From: an uncultured bacterium
GTDB taxonomy: Bacteria; Patescibacteriota; Patescibacteriia; 2-12-FULL-60-25
NCBI GenBank assembly: GCA_937949995.1
Contig: CALFEO010000013.1
Location: 1 to 64,000 of the forward strand
Direction: 5' to 3'
DNA: 64,000 nt
The notes under the pieces were generated by a model that saw only the letters and a program-made list of their open reading frames with translations, was not told the DNA's origin and ran no database searches. The position numbers and the translations under genes are program-made. Positions 33,580-42,022 of the stretch are shown here, piece by piece (the stretch's first letter is position 1; every line of letters begins with the position of its first letter).

Positions 33580-36129
33580 TTATCTGCGGAGGACTCGTTT
33601 AAGATATTGTCCGGTATAACTTCCCGCGACAACGGCGACATCTTCGGGGGTGCCTTCGGCTACGATTTGGCCGCCTCTATCCCCTCCTTCGGGACCCAAG
33701 TCAATGATCCAATCGGCTTGTTTGATGACATCGAGATTGTGCTCGATGATGATGACCGTGTTGCCGCGGTCTACAAGCTTGTGTAAGACTTCGAGAAGTT
33801 GTTTGACATCTTCAAAATGCAAACCCGTCGTAGGCTCATCCAAGATGTAGACAGTGTGGCCGGTGTCGCGTTTGGACAACTCGGAAGAGAGTTTGACGCG
33901 CTGTGCCTCGCCGCCGGAAAGAGTGTTGGCCGGCTGACCGAGTTCGATGTAGCCGAGGCCGACCTCTTTTAAGATTCTGGTGCGGTCGCGGACCGGCGGG
34001 ATGTCTTTAAAAAAATCATTGGCTTCTTCCACATTCATCTTTAAAATGTCGTGAATGTTTTTATTACGATATTTTACCTCCAAAGTTTCGCGATTGAATC
34101 TACGGCCTTTGCAGACTTCGCAGGGGACATAAACCGTGGGCAAAAAGTGCATTTCGATGGCGATTTGGCCGTTGCCTTCGCAATGCTCGCAACGTCCGCC
34201 GGGGCGGTTGAAGGAAAAGCGCCCGATTTTATAACCTCTCATGCGAGCATCCGGAGTAAGGCTGTAAAGTTCACGAATAGGCATCCACATGCCCGTGTAA
34301 GTGGCGGGATTGGAACGCGGAGTTCGGCCTATCGGTGATTGATCGACGTCGATGATTTTATCGACCCATTCGAGGCCTTTGATGGAGCCGTGCGGAGCCG
34401 GAGTTGCTTCGGCACCGTAGATTTTTTTAGCTAAAGCTCGGTACAAGATATCGATGACCAAAGTGGATTTGCCGGAACCGGAAACGCCGGTAACGCAAAC
34501 AAAACGTTTGAGCGGAATTTTGACATTGATGTTTTTGAGGTTGAAAGCCGAAGCTTTTTTTATTTCCAGCCAATTTTTAGGCTCTCCCCGACGCTTGGCA
34601 GGTTTGGGGATGTATTTTTCACCGCGCAGATAAGCGCAAGTGACGCTGTTTTTATCGTTTAGGATTTGAGGCATGGGGCCGTGTGCCACGATTTTTCCGC
34701 CATGCTTGCCGGCGCCCGGACCAAAATCGACAAGATAGTCGGCGGCCGCGATCGTATCTTCATCATGTTCGACAACGATGATGGAATTGCCGGAGTTGCG
34801 GAGTTTTTCCAGAGTTTCGACAAGGCGGGCATTATCTTTTTGATGCAAGCCGATTGTTGGCTCGTCGAGAACATAAAGAGCGCCAACCAAGCCCGAGCCG
34901 ATTTGGGAAGCGAGGCGGATGCGTTGAGCTTCGCCGCCCGATAAAGAGCCGGCGATGCGATTTAAAGTGAGATAATGCAAACCCACATCTTGCATAAATT
35001 GCAGGCGTGCCAAAATTTCTTTCATGATGGGCTCGGAGATGGCTGTTTCGGTTTCGTTTAGTGTAAGACTTTTGAAAAACTCCAAAGCTTGTTCGATGGT
35101 GAGCGAAGTAACATCCACAATGCTTTTTTTGTTGACGAGTACGTTTAACGCTTCTTTGCGCAAGCGCGCGCCTTTACAGACTTCGCAGATTTCATCCGAA
35201 TATATCCAAGTGGTTCCCAAGCCGTTACAAGCTTCACAAGCGCCGTAGGGAGAGTTGAACGAGAATAAGCGCGGTTCGATTTCCGGAAAAGCGAAATCAT
35301 GCTCCGGGCAAGCAAAACGAGCTGACATGAGTTTTTCACTGCCATCATCCAAAACGGCGATGACAGTATCGTCGGCGCGATCCAAGGCGATTTCGACAGC
35401 TTCGACCAGGCGCGAACGCAGAGGTTGATTGTTTTCGATGGGCCAAGCCAGAGGAATGCGATCTACGATAAGCTCGATATTGTGACGTTTGTAACGAGCC
35501 AAGGGCACGCGCTCGCGGAGCGGGTAGATTTTGCTGTTGACGCGCACTTCGGAAAAACCGCCTTCGTAGGCTTGTTGCAAAAGCTGGTAATACTCGCCTT
35601 TACGACCGCGGACTATGGGCGCGAGAATGATTATTTCGTTGGCGCTTTTGGCGTTTTTGCGTGCCTTGATCAGCTCCGGCTTGGTGTGGATTTCGACAGT
35701 TGTTTGCAGAACCACGTCCGCGATTTCATCGACCGTCATCTTACGTATAGGCTCACCGCCGATCGGACAGTGAGGTTTGCCGATGCGCGCGTAGAGGACG
35801 CGCAAGTAATCGTAAATTTCAGTGATGGTGGCGACTGTTGAGCGCGGGTTGGCGGAATGGGCTTTTTGGTCGATGGAAATGGCCGGTGATAAACCTTCGA
35901 TTTCATCCACGTCCGGTTTTTTAAGCTGGCCCAAAAATTGGCGCGCATAAGCAGATAAAGACTCTACGTAACGGCGCTGACCCTCGGCGAAAATCGTATC
36001 AAACGCCAAAGACGACTTGCCCGAGCCGGATAAGCCTGTGAAGACGACCATTTTGTTGCGGGGAATCTCGAGGTCGATGTTTTGGAGGTTGTGCTCGCGA
36101 GCACCTTTGATGGTTATTTTGTCTTGCAT
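33580..36129 (-). CDS. uvrA: Excinuclease ABC subunit A
   Basis: 849 residues from MQDKITIKGAREHNLQNID (36129). It recognises DNA damage and loads UvrB. Two ABC ATPases: Walker A GLSGSGKSSLAFDT near 32-45 and GVSGSGKSTL near 515; signatures NRIAGSLSGGEAQRIRLA and ANTLSGGEAQRVKL. Zinc modules: CEACNGLG...CEVCKG and CEHCEGNGQ...CEVCKG. It is about 90 residues shorter than the E. coli protein, mostly in the first insertion region. The frame extends upstream to 36177 into a palindromic repeat and that start is rejected. Confidence 0.94.
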   Translation of the reverse strand: MQDKITIKGAREHNLQNIDLEIPRNKMVVFTGLSGSGKSSLAFDTIFAEGQRRYVESLSAYARQFLGQLKKPDVDEIEGLSPAISIDQKAHSANPRSTVATITEIYDYLRVLYARIGKPHCPIGGEPIRKMTVDEIADVVLQTTVEIHTKPELIKARKNAKSANEIIILAPIVRGRKGEYYQLLQQAYEGGFSEVRVNSKIYPLRERVPLARYKRHNIELIVDRIPLAWPIENNQPLRSRLVEAVEIALDRADDTVIAVLDDGSEKLMSARFACPEHDFAFPEIEPRLFSFNSPYGACEACNGLGTTWIYSDEICEVCKGARLRKEALNVLVNKKSIVDVTSLTIEQALEFFKSLTLNETETAISEPIMKEILARLQFMQDVGLHYLTLNRIAGSLSGGEAQRIRLASQIGSGLVGALYVLDEPTIGLHQKDNARLVETLEKLRNSGNSIIVVEHDEDTIAAADYLVDFGPGAGKHGGKIVAHGPMPQILNDKNSVTCAYLRGEKYIPKPAKRRGEPKNWLEIKKASAFNLKNINVKIPLKRFVCVTGVSGSGKSTLVIDILYRALAKKIYGAEATPAPHGSIKGLEWVDKIIDVDQSPIGRTPRSNPATYTGMWMPIRELYSLTPDARMRGYKIGRFSFNRPGGRCEHCEGNGQIAIEMHFLPTVYVPCEVCKGRRFNRETLEVKYRNKNIHDILKMNVEEANDFFKDIPPVRDRTRILKEVGLGYIELGQPANTLSGGEAQRVKLSSELSKRDTGHTVYILDEPTTGLHFEDVKQLLEVLHKLVDRGNTVIIIEHNLDVIKQADWIIDLGPEGGDRGGQIVAEGTPEDVAVVAGSYTGQYLKRVLRR

Positions 36130-36146
36130 ACTGACGGTACGAATTA

Positions 36147-36235
36147 CGAATCTGCGCGAATTACGAATGGGTTGCATTTTATCCCAAGGGATAAAATGAT
36201 GGCTTGATTACAAATTCGTAATTCGCGCAGATTCG
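36147..36235. repeat. Palindromic dispersed repeat, copy 2
   Basis: Near-identical to 17718-17806 and immediately upstream of uvrA. It is followed by about three tandem copies of a 20-bp word (TAAATTCGTAATTCGTACTG) up to about 36290. Confidence 0.65.
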
Positions 36236-36289
36236 TAATTCGTACTGTAAATTCGTAATTCGTACTGTAAATTCGTAATTCGTACGGTA

Positions 36290-36523
36290 ACGTAAAATTA
36301 GCGTCTGAAGGTTGACGCAGGGGGTGCATGGGTGCCATGACCGTGATGAGAAGTGTAGCAGTGAACAGCCCTTTTGTCGAGGTTTCAAAAGTCAGTTCAT
36401 CAAGTTTAAAGTAACAAGTTCATCAAGAGAAGCTTGGGTAACTCTTGATGAACTCTTGATGGACTTTTAACCGCAAGAGGCTGGTGACTGATATAATCGT
36501 TGGACTTGGTTGGTGGGATGGAT
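36290..36523. other. Intergenic region, no gene seen
   Basis: Contains a short 'agttcatcaag...cttgatgaact' inverted word (36393-36460) of the MITE family and the promoter of the following gene. Confidence 0.4.
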
Positions 36524-36538
36524 TATAATGGTTGAATT

Positions 36539-37612
36539 ATGCGAAAAATCATTTATTTGGCGGGTTACGCAGTTGCGTTTGGTGTTATTTTTTATGCATC
36601 GAGCGCGCTGGCGGCCACACCGCAAGAAATCATCAATAATGCTTTATCCGAATACAATCCGGACAGCGGGTTAAATATGTCGGGTGATATTTTGGTTGAG
36701 GTGAAAGAAAATATTACGGACAAAACTTTTGTTAACGGCCCGGAGGCCGCCGTGTTTGACATCCATTTCAACCAACGAACACTGCCCAAAAATGCAGAGG
36801 GCTTGCAAGATGGCGAGGGATATTTGCGCTTTAAGAAATTATCCGTCGAAGATGCCACACATGAATTTACCATCTCTGAACCGATAACGATTTTTTGGCG
36901 CACCGTAAATCCGATGATGTATATCAAGCTGGATAAATTGCCGGAATCCGTAGCTCAATCTTTGGGCGACGGTTTGTTGGATCTTGAAGCGATGACACAA
37001 AGGTGGTTGGCTATGGAAGCTCCGAAACAAGGTGAAACATCCCAACTTTTACCGGCGATGGGCATGGAAGAGGAAAATCCCATGACCGAAATTATGAATA
37101 TGTTTCAGGATTTGAGTGATAAAAAATTCTTGCAAGTTTTGCGCACAGAAAAAAGATATAAAAACGAAGCCGGAGAAGAGATGTTGCGGGTCAGAGTTGG
37201 CATAAACCGCAGTGTTTTGTATCAAGAATATCAAAAAGAATTGCGGGAAGCTTATAAAATAATCAAATATGCGGATAGAATGGTTGCCATCAAATCAGCA
37301 CGTGAAGATTATAATCAAAATTTGAAAGATGCCGCCGGATTGCATATGGCCGCGAATTTGAATCTGACAACCAATCGCTTGGAGAGAATGGAATTTGGCT
37401 TGACGCAGACCAAAGTTAAAGAGAGTTGCGATTGGAATGAGGATTGGACCAAGCAAACATGCAAAAAAGTCGGCAAAACAACCGTAAGATTTCAAAGCGG
37501 AATTTGGTTCAACCAACCGAATCACGAGCCCGTGGAAGTGCCGTATAATGCCATAAATATGGAAGATATGGCTGAAATGTTACTGGCACCGAATCTTCAG
37601 ACAACGGAGTGA
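36539..37612 (+). CDS. Exported hypothetical protein, 357 aa
   Basis: A clear signal peptide (MRKIIYLAGYAVAFGVIFYASSALA, cleavage after ALA at about 25). The mature part is soluble and beta-rich near the N-terminus, and resembles in outline lipoprotein-type LolA/LppX-like sensors (TPQEIINNALSEYN...SGDILVEV...). Two Cys (CDWNEDWTKQTCKK) could form a disulfide. A TATAAT lies 9 nt before the ATG, consistent with leaderless transcription. Terminator at 37636-37664. Family not certain. Confidence 0.7.
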   Translation: MRKIIYLAGYAVAFGVIFYASSALAATPQEIINNALSEYNPDSGLNMSGDILVEVKENITDKTFVNGPEAAVFDIHFNQRTLPKNAEGLQDGEGYLRFKKLSVEDATHEFTISEPITIFWRTVNPMMYIKLDKLPESVAQSLGDGLLDLEAMTQRWLAMEAPKQGETSQLLPAMGMEEENPMTEIMNMFQDLSDKKFLQVLRTEKRYKNEAGEEMLRVRVGINRSVLYQEYQKELREAYKIIKYADRMVAIKSAREDYNQNLKDAAGLHMAANLNLTTNRLERMEFGLTQTKVKESCDWNEDWTKQTCKKVGKTTVRFQSGIWFNQPNHEPVEVPYNAINMEDMAEMLLAPNLQTTE

Positions 37613-37635
37613 AGAGACATCCGAATCAGAAATAT

Positions 37636-37664
37636 GAAAAATCCCCTTCTACGGGGGATTTTTA
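37636..37664 (+). terminator. Terminator after the 36539 gene
   Basis: AAAATCCCC-TTCTAC-GGGGGATTTTT hairpin. Confidence 0.85.
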
Positions 37665-37683
37665 ATGCGAAAATTATTTTTTT

Positions 37684-38589
37684 TTAATTTTGCGCACGGA
37701 TCTTGAACGTGAAATCTTTTTGCGGAAGGATTTCCCAGGCCGCTCCGGAAAACATCAGGGATGAATTGTTGGACTCGTAGTAAACCGGAGCGCTTTCGTA
37801 TTTGGCGCCGCCCAAAGATTTGCGGTTGCAATGCCAAACCGCTCCGGGACCGTCAGACTCCAAGACGAGCCAATATTTACCGGCTCCAAGCTCTTTATTG
37901 ACTTCAAAGGCAAACCAATCGAACTGCTCTTTAAGCAAAACCGTTTGACGAGAGTCGATCAATAACTCGCCGGGAGCGTTGTTGCTGTCTTTATATAATT
38001 TTACGGTTACCGAAGTTTCGGAAGCTGAGGATTGACGTTTGGCCAAGTAAACATCGGCGCCGGTAATTGTGATGGGCGCGAATAATTCGAAGGATTCGGC
38101 CAAAGGCGCGCTGACCGTAAAATTTTCGGCGCTTAAATCCGTAATCCGCAAATAATTACCGAGAGGATTGGCGGAAACCGTAATCGTTTCTTTGTTATTG
38201 CTCAAATCAGCATCCATTAACTCCAACTCCACTCGCAAAGAGATACTCCCCTCTCGTTTGGGGTTCCAACTGATTTTATGACCGGCTTCGTTATTGATTT
38301 CAGCAAAAGAATATTGGCGCAAAAAATTATCGTCTTCGTATAAAGAAACGCTGATGTTTTGAGTTTGACAATCGCCCAACCGTTCAAAAACAAGATGCAA
38401 ATCGTAGCTGTTGGAGATAATCGGCATACTGGCAAGCAAACTAAACTCCCGGATGCCATAATCCAAAATATTGCAATTTTGCGCCTCACTTAAGGATTGC
38501 GAGCCATTACCCGAACCCGAATTTGAAGCACAGCCGGCACCTAAAGCCGCCACAGACAGCATCAGGCACAAGCTAAGCGCTCGTTTCAT
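37684..38589 (-). CDS. Putative lipoprotein, 301 aa
   Basis: Start MKRALSLCLMLSVAALGAGC at 38589: a short lipoprotein signal peptide with lipobox LGAGC (Cys20) followed by a Ser/Gly-rich spacer. The body consists of two beta-sandwich-like segments; the second (VTVKLYKDSNNAPGELLIDS, WFAFEVNKELGAGKYWLVLES) resembles choice-of-anchor or carbohydrate-binding-like jelly rolls. Probably a surface-exposed adhesin or binding protein, by inference. Divergent from the surface-protein gene at 38725. Confidence 0.7.
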   Translation of the reverse strand: MKRALSLCLMLSVAALGAGCASNSGSGNGSQSLSEAQNCNILDYGIREFSLLASMPIISNSYDLHLVFERLGDCQTQNISVSLYEDDNFLRQYSFAEINNEAGHKISWNPKREGSISLRVELELMDADLSNNKETITVSANPLGNYLRITDLSAENFTVSAPLAESFELFAPITITGADVYLAKRQSSASETSVTVKLYKDSNNAPGELLIDSRQTVLLKEQFDWFAFEVNKELGAGKYWLVLESDGPGAVWHCNRKSLGGAKYESAPVYYESNNSSLMFSGAAWEILPQKDFTFKIRAQN

Positions 38590-38657
38590 ATACCATATTT
38601 GTACCACGATAATGGGCAACGCAACAAGCTCGATTACCCCTGCTCTTGACTCTTTTC

Positions 38658-38686
38658 TTTACACTTTGGCTCTTTTACCATAATAT
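38658..38686 (+). promoter_or_regulatory. Promoter of the 38725 gene
   Basis: TTTACA (38658-38663), 17-nt spacer, TAATAT (38681-38686). The leader is about 30 nt and A+T-rich. Confidence 0.6.
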
Positions 38687-38724
38687 TTTAACAAATATTT
38701 AACAATTATTTATTAATTTTTTAT

Positions 38725-41427
38725 GTGCTTAAAGCAACAATATCCAAATTGCTAATCATTGCAATTGGAGTCACTTCGTGTTTGCCCGCTTATGCGGCAC
38801 CTCCGGATTCCATAGATATGCTAAGTTTTGTCTTGGCAACAGATGGTTCGGGAGAATTTAAGAAAAATGCACCCAATTTGGGCGATTATTCCGAAGGTTC
38901 TTGTTTGCCGACGTTAGTAGAAGTAAAAAATCGCGATGAAGTTGATAAAAACATTCCGCTTACCGTGGTTTTCGATTACAAACACAATGGCAATCCCACC
39001 GATGTAACCGGCATTGAAGCCTTGGAAGAAATTCAAACATCTTTCGCGGCCAATCCCCGATCCATCACCAATATCAATGATTTTACTTTTTCGGGTAACG
39101 ATTTAACCATGGTCGGCAGTTTTGAAAGCACAACCGGAACCGTTTATACAACCATAACAGGTCCGTTTTCGGGAAATTCCGGTGAAAACCCGGTTCAAGA
39201 TACTGATACGGAGCGTCATTATAATATAGTATTGCAATCAGCCCCGGCTGATGAAACGGTAAGCGTTTTATTCTGCGCACGCTTGGGACAAGATGCCGGC
39301 GCTTATCCCGGCGCTTCTTTGCATTTGGATGCCGGCGGAGGAGGTAAAATTCAAGTAAAAATCAGTGAATTATTGGTTCTGCCTTCGCTTACGATCGAAA
39401 AAGTTGTCGCTGACGGGAATGCCAGACCCGATATGTGGAGCTTTAATGTCAGTCCGCAGATAAACGAACAGTCTACGTTTGATATTGCCGAGGGTGAATC
39501 AAGTGTGACTATCGAAAATATCGCGACCGGAATCTACGAGATCACAGAAGGTGCGGGACCGGATGAGTATTCTTTTGCTTATGGGGAAGGCACGGACTGT
39601 GTCTTTGACGGCGCGACGGCATCTGTTGACTTGAAGCCCGCAAAGCCTCAAATCCAAGCCGTTTGTACGTTTACGAACTCCATGGAGCCAATAGCTCCGC
39701 CGGCTACAACGGGAACCTTGATTATTGTTAAAGATGTTGTTAATGATGACGGTGGAGTTGGAGTTGCCGAAGATTTTGAGTTGAACTTGGAATATTTTGA
39801 CGGCGAGGCTACGAGTACACAAGCTTTTGCCGGCAATGCTTCGGGAACCGAATTTATACTGGAACAGGGTTCATATTCCGTAATTGAGACGGAAAACGGC
39901 AGTTATTCGGCAAGTTATTCCGAAGGTTGTTCGGGTTATCTGGAAGCCGGAACCACGACCACCTGTATTGTTACCAATGATGATATTTACACACCCCCGG
40001 AAGAAGCGCCGACCGGAATATTAAGAGTTGTCAAAAACGTGGTAAATTATTCGGAGAGTGATGTAAATGCCGGTGATTTTACAATAAACATACATCTGAC
40101 AACATCAAGCACGACTTCGACAATCACGTTTGCGGGAAGCGAAAATGGCACCATCAGAGAATTGGAAGTCGGTGAATATACGGTTGACGAAGTTCAAGCC
40201 GAAGGCTACTACGCCGAATATTCGGGAGATTGCCAAGGTTATCTGGCTGAAGGAGATGAGAAGACTTGTACTGTGACAAATTATGAAATGAATGAAGAGA
40301 ATTCGGCACGTTTAATCGTTAAAAAAATTGTAATAAACGACAATGGACGTACAGCTACATCATCTGACTTTACGATGAACGTGACTTATACCGAGCCGAA
40401 ATTTTACGGAAATCATTTAAGAATGGCCGTAGCATACATGATGACCGTTTTGCCCCAAACAGCCACAACCTCGTTTCCGGGTGATGCGGAAGGCACGGAA
40501 TTGATTGTCGGCCCGGGCGAATATTCGGTAACTGAGGTTGAAAACCGCAATTATACAGCCGGCTATTCGGAGACTTGTGCGGGAACCATCGAAGCCGGAC
40601 AAACCATTACCTGCATAATCACCAATAATGATAAACCGCAAAGCGGAGGCGGCGGCGGATCCTCTTCCGGAGGCGGCGGCGGAAGCACTTTTGCGGGATT
40701 TTTAGGCGAAACGCCAACCGCATCCCCCGCTCCGACACCAATGGTTTTGGGTGCGGAAGATACGGCTCCCCGCTGTGTTTTGACCGAAGTCGAGGCTTTG
40801 CAGGTTAGCTCCATAGTAAATGAAGTATTGGGTTATTTGGGATTGAATCGAGACATGACTCTTGAAGACTATTTCAACACCGTTTTAACCCCACGAGTGA
40901 CTCCCGTTGATTTGGATGCGGCGATTCTGGCAACGGTACGCAACTTTGTGAACTACGGAACCAAGAGCAATGTCAGACTCGGTCAGGGCGAACGCGCAGG
41001 TGTTTTGGACAGTTATAAAGCGATCTACGGCAGAATGCCGGTTGGTGAATGCGATTGGCAAAATGCCATCAAAATCGGCAATACGACTTTGCCTAAGGAC
41101 TTGAACACGGAACGTGAAAAAGCCGTGGAAGCGACTTTCAGCAAGATTTACGGCATGAGTGTGGATAAAGCCAACGCGAATCACGATGTAGCACTTAAAG
41201 TCATGGCTTACGGCATTCGCCCGCAAATTCGCGATTTGGATGCCGAAAGAACCGCCATTGGAGTCTTTGAACGTATTTTCGGCAAAAAGCCCTCTACAGC
41301 CACAGAATGGGACGCGAATCGCGCTATTGCCTACAGCGGTATCGCCCATTCTCTGCTTAGCAAAGACTTGACCAAAGCCGCAAGCAAAATCATGAGCATC
41401 AGAATTAACAATGAAGCGATACGATAA
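38725..41427 (+). CDS. Secreted surface protein with SpaA/prealbumin-like repeats, 900 aa
   Basis: Begins at GTG 38725 with a signal peptide (LLIIAIGVTSCLPAYA). After an N-terminal beta domain come four related modules of about 90-110 residues (from about 225, 330, 430 and 525), each starting with a LxVxKxVxN strand and ending in a C-x(5-12)-C(T/I)(V/I)TN strand, as in SpaA-like or DUF5979-type pilin domains. A Gly/Ser linker near 640-660 and a Pro/Thr-rich stretch lead to a helical C-terminal domain with repeated A-F-x-x-I-(F/Y)-G-(R/K) elements. No LPXTG anchor. Probably a cell-surface stalk or adhesin. Confidence 0.8.
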   Translation: MLKATISKLLIIAIGVTSCLPAYAAPPDSIDMLSFVLATDGSGEFKKNAPNLGDYSEGSCLPTLVEVKNRDEVDKNIPLTVVFDYKHNGNPTDVTGIEALEEIQTSFAANPRSITNINDFTFSGNDLTMVGSFESTTGTVYTTITGPFSGNSGENPVQDTDTERHYNIVLQSAPADETVSVLFCARLGQDAGAYPGASLHLDAGGGGKIQVKISELLVLPSLTIEKVVADGNARPDMWSFNVSPQINEQSTFDIAEGESSVTIENIATGIYEITEGAGPDEYSFAYGEGTDCVFDGATASVDLKPAKPQIQAVCTFTNSMEPIAPPATTGTLIIVKDVVNDDGGVGVAEDFELNLEYFDGEATSTQAFAGNASGTEFILEQGSYSVIETENGSYSASYSEGCSGYLEAGTTTTCIVTNDDIYTPPEEAPTGILRVVKNVVNYSESDVNAGDFTINIHLTTSSTTSTITFAGSENGTIRELEVGEYTVDEVQAEGYYAEYSGDCQGYLAEGDEKTCTVTNYEMNEENSARLIVKKIVINDNGRTATSSDFTMNVTYTEPKFYGNHLRMAVAYMMTVLPQTATTSFPGDAEGTELIVGPGEYSVTEVENRNYTAGYSETCAGTIEAGQTITCIITNNDKPQSGGGGGSSSGGGGGSTFAGFLGETPTASPAPTPMVLGAEDTAPRCVLTEVEALQVSSIVNEVLGYLGLNRDMTLEDYFNTVLTPRVTPVDLDAAILATVRNFVNYGTKSNVRLGQGERAGVLDSYKAIYGRMPVGECDWQNAIKIGNTTLPKDLNTEREKAVEATFSKIYGMSVDKANANHDVALKVMAYGIRPQIRDLDAERTAIGVFERIFGKKPSTATEWDANRAIAYSGIAHSLLSKDLTKAASKIMSIRINNEAIR

Positions 41428-41647
41428 AACAGCTCCCAGCTTCCAGCTACTAGCTGCAAGCGGACAGAAATCCACCTGATGGTGGATTTTTTGTTCATAT
41501 CGGAACGGGGTTTGTTATTGGATCTTGAAAGATTTTATCCTTTCAGGTAAGCTTTGACTCACGAATATCAGAATACGTTTATAACCCCGTTATGCAACGG
41601 GGCAGGCCGTTCGTAATGTTTATAACGAGTTCAGTGGTAACATTTTG
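41428..41647. repeat. Intergenic repeats and terminator
   Basis: A terminator hairpin AAATCCACC-TGAT-GGTGGATTTTTT at 41468-41492 belongs to the surface-protein gene. Before it lies a short copy of the 'ctagctactagc' satellite, and after it the 'ataaccccgt' repeat shared with 14300-14360. No gene seen. Confidence 0.6.
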
Positions 41648-41730
41648 CGTAGGGATAAACCTCGTGTTTATCCGTGCCAAGTAAACGGACCGTTATTTCA
41701 GTACGGATAAACACGAGGTTTATCCCTACG
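41648..41730. repeat. Perfect 28-bp inverted repeat
   Basis: Arms at 41648-41675 and 41703-41730 (CGTAGGGATAAACCTCGTGT... and complement) with a 27-nt loop. Followed by 'attcgtggttcgt' tandem words up to the tRNA. Probably a MITE or stable RNA hairpin. Confidence 0.7.
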
Positions 41731-41818
41731 ATTGACTCTATGGCAAGTTCGTTGTTCGTAATTCGAGATTCGTGGTTCGTAATTCGTGGTTCGACGTTCG
41801 TGGTTCGTTATTTTGTTG

Positions 41819-41906
41819 GGAGAGGTCGCATAGTGGTCTAGTGCACTCGCTTGGAAAGCGAGCATACCGCAAGGTATCGAGGGTTCGAATCCCTCTCTCT
41901 CCGCCA
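41819..41906 (+). tRNA. tRNA-Ser (anticodon GGA)
   Basis: An 88-nt class II tRNA with encoded CCA. Acceptor GGAGAGG pairs with TCTCTCC (one G-U). The anticodon arm CTCGCTTGGAAAGCGAG gives GGA (reads UCC/UCU). A long variable arm (ATACCGCAAGGTAT) and a T arm GAGGGTTCGAATCCCTC complete it. The 3' end is the attachment site for the integrated DNA to the right. Confidence 0.95.
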
Positions 41907-41941
41907 TGACAATTAAGTATCGGCAGACCCGAATGCCTCAA
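41890..41941. other. Attachment-site repeat, left copy
   Basis: TCCCTCTCTCTCCGCCATGA (41890-41909) is the tRNA 3' end, and the 26-bp block starting AGTATCGGCAGACCCGAATG lies at 41916-41941. Both recur at 46229-46280, with further weaker similarity to about 46320. Confidence 0.75.
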
Positions 41942-41980
41942 GGTATTCGAGATTTCAGCGGTACGATTGTGATCAATAAA

Positions 41981-42006
41981 GCAACCCTTTCGGGGGTTGT
42001 TTTATT
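41981..42006 (+). terminator. Terminator-like hairpin beyond tRNA-Ser
   Basis: AACCC-TTTCG-GGGGTT followed by GTTTTATT. A similar but not identical hairpin follows the second att copy (46317-46343). Confidence 0.6.
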
Positions 42007-42022
42007 AATGTAAGATAAATTA

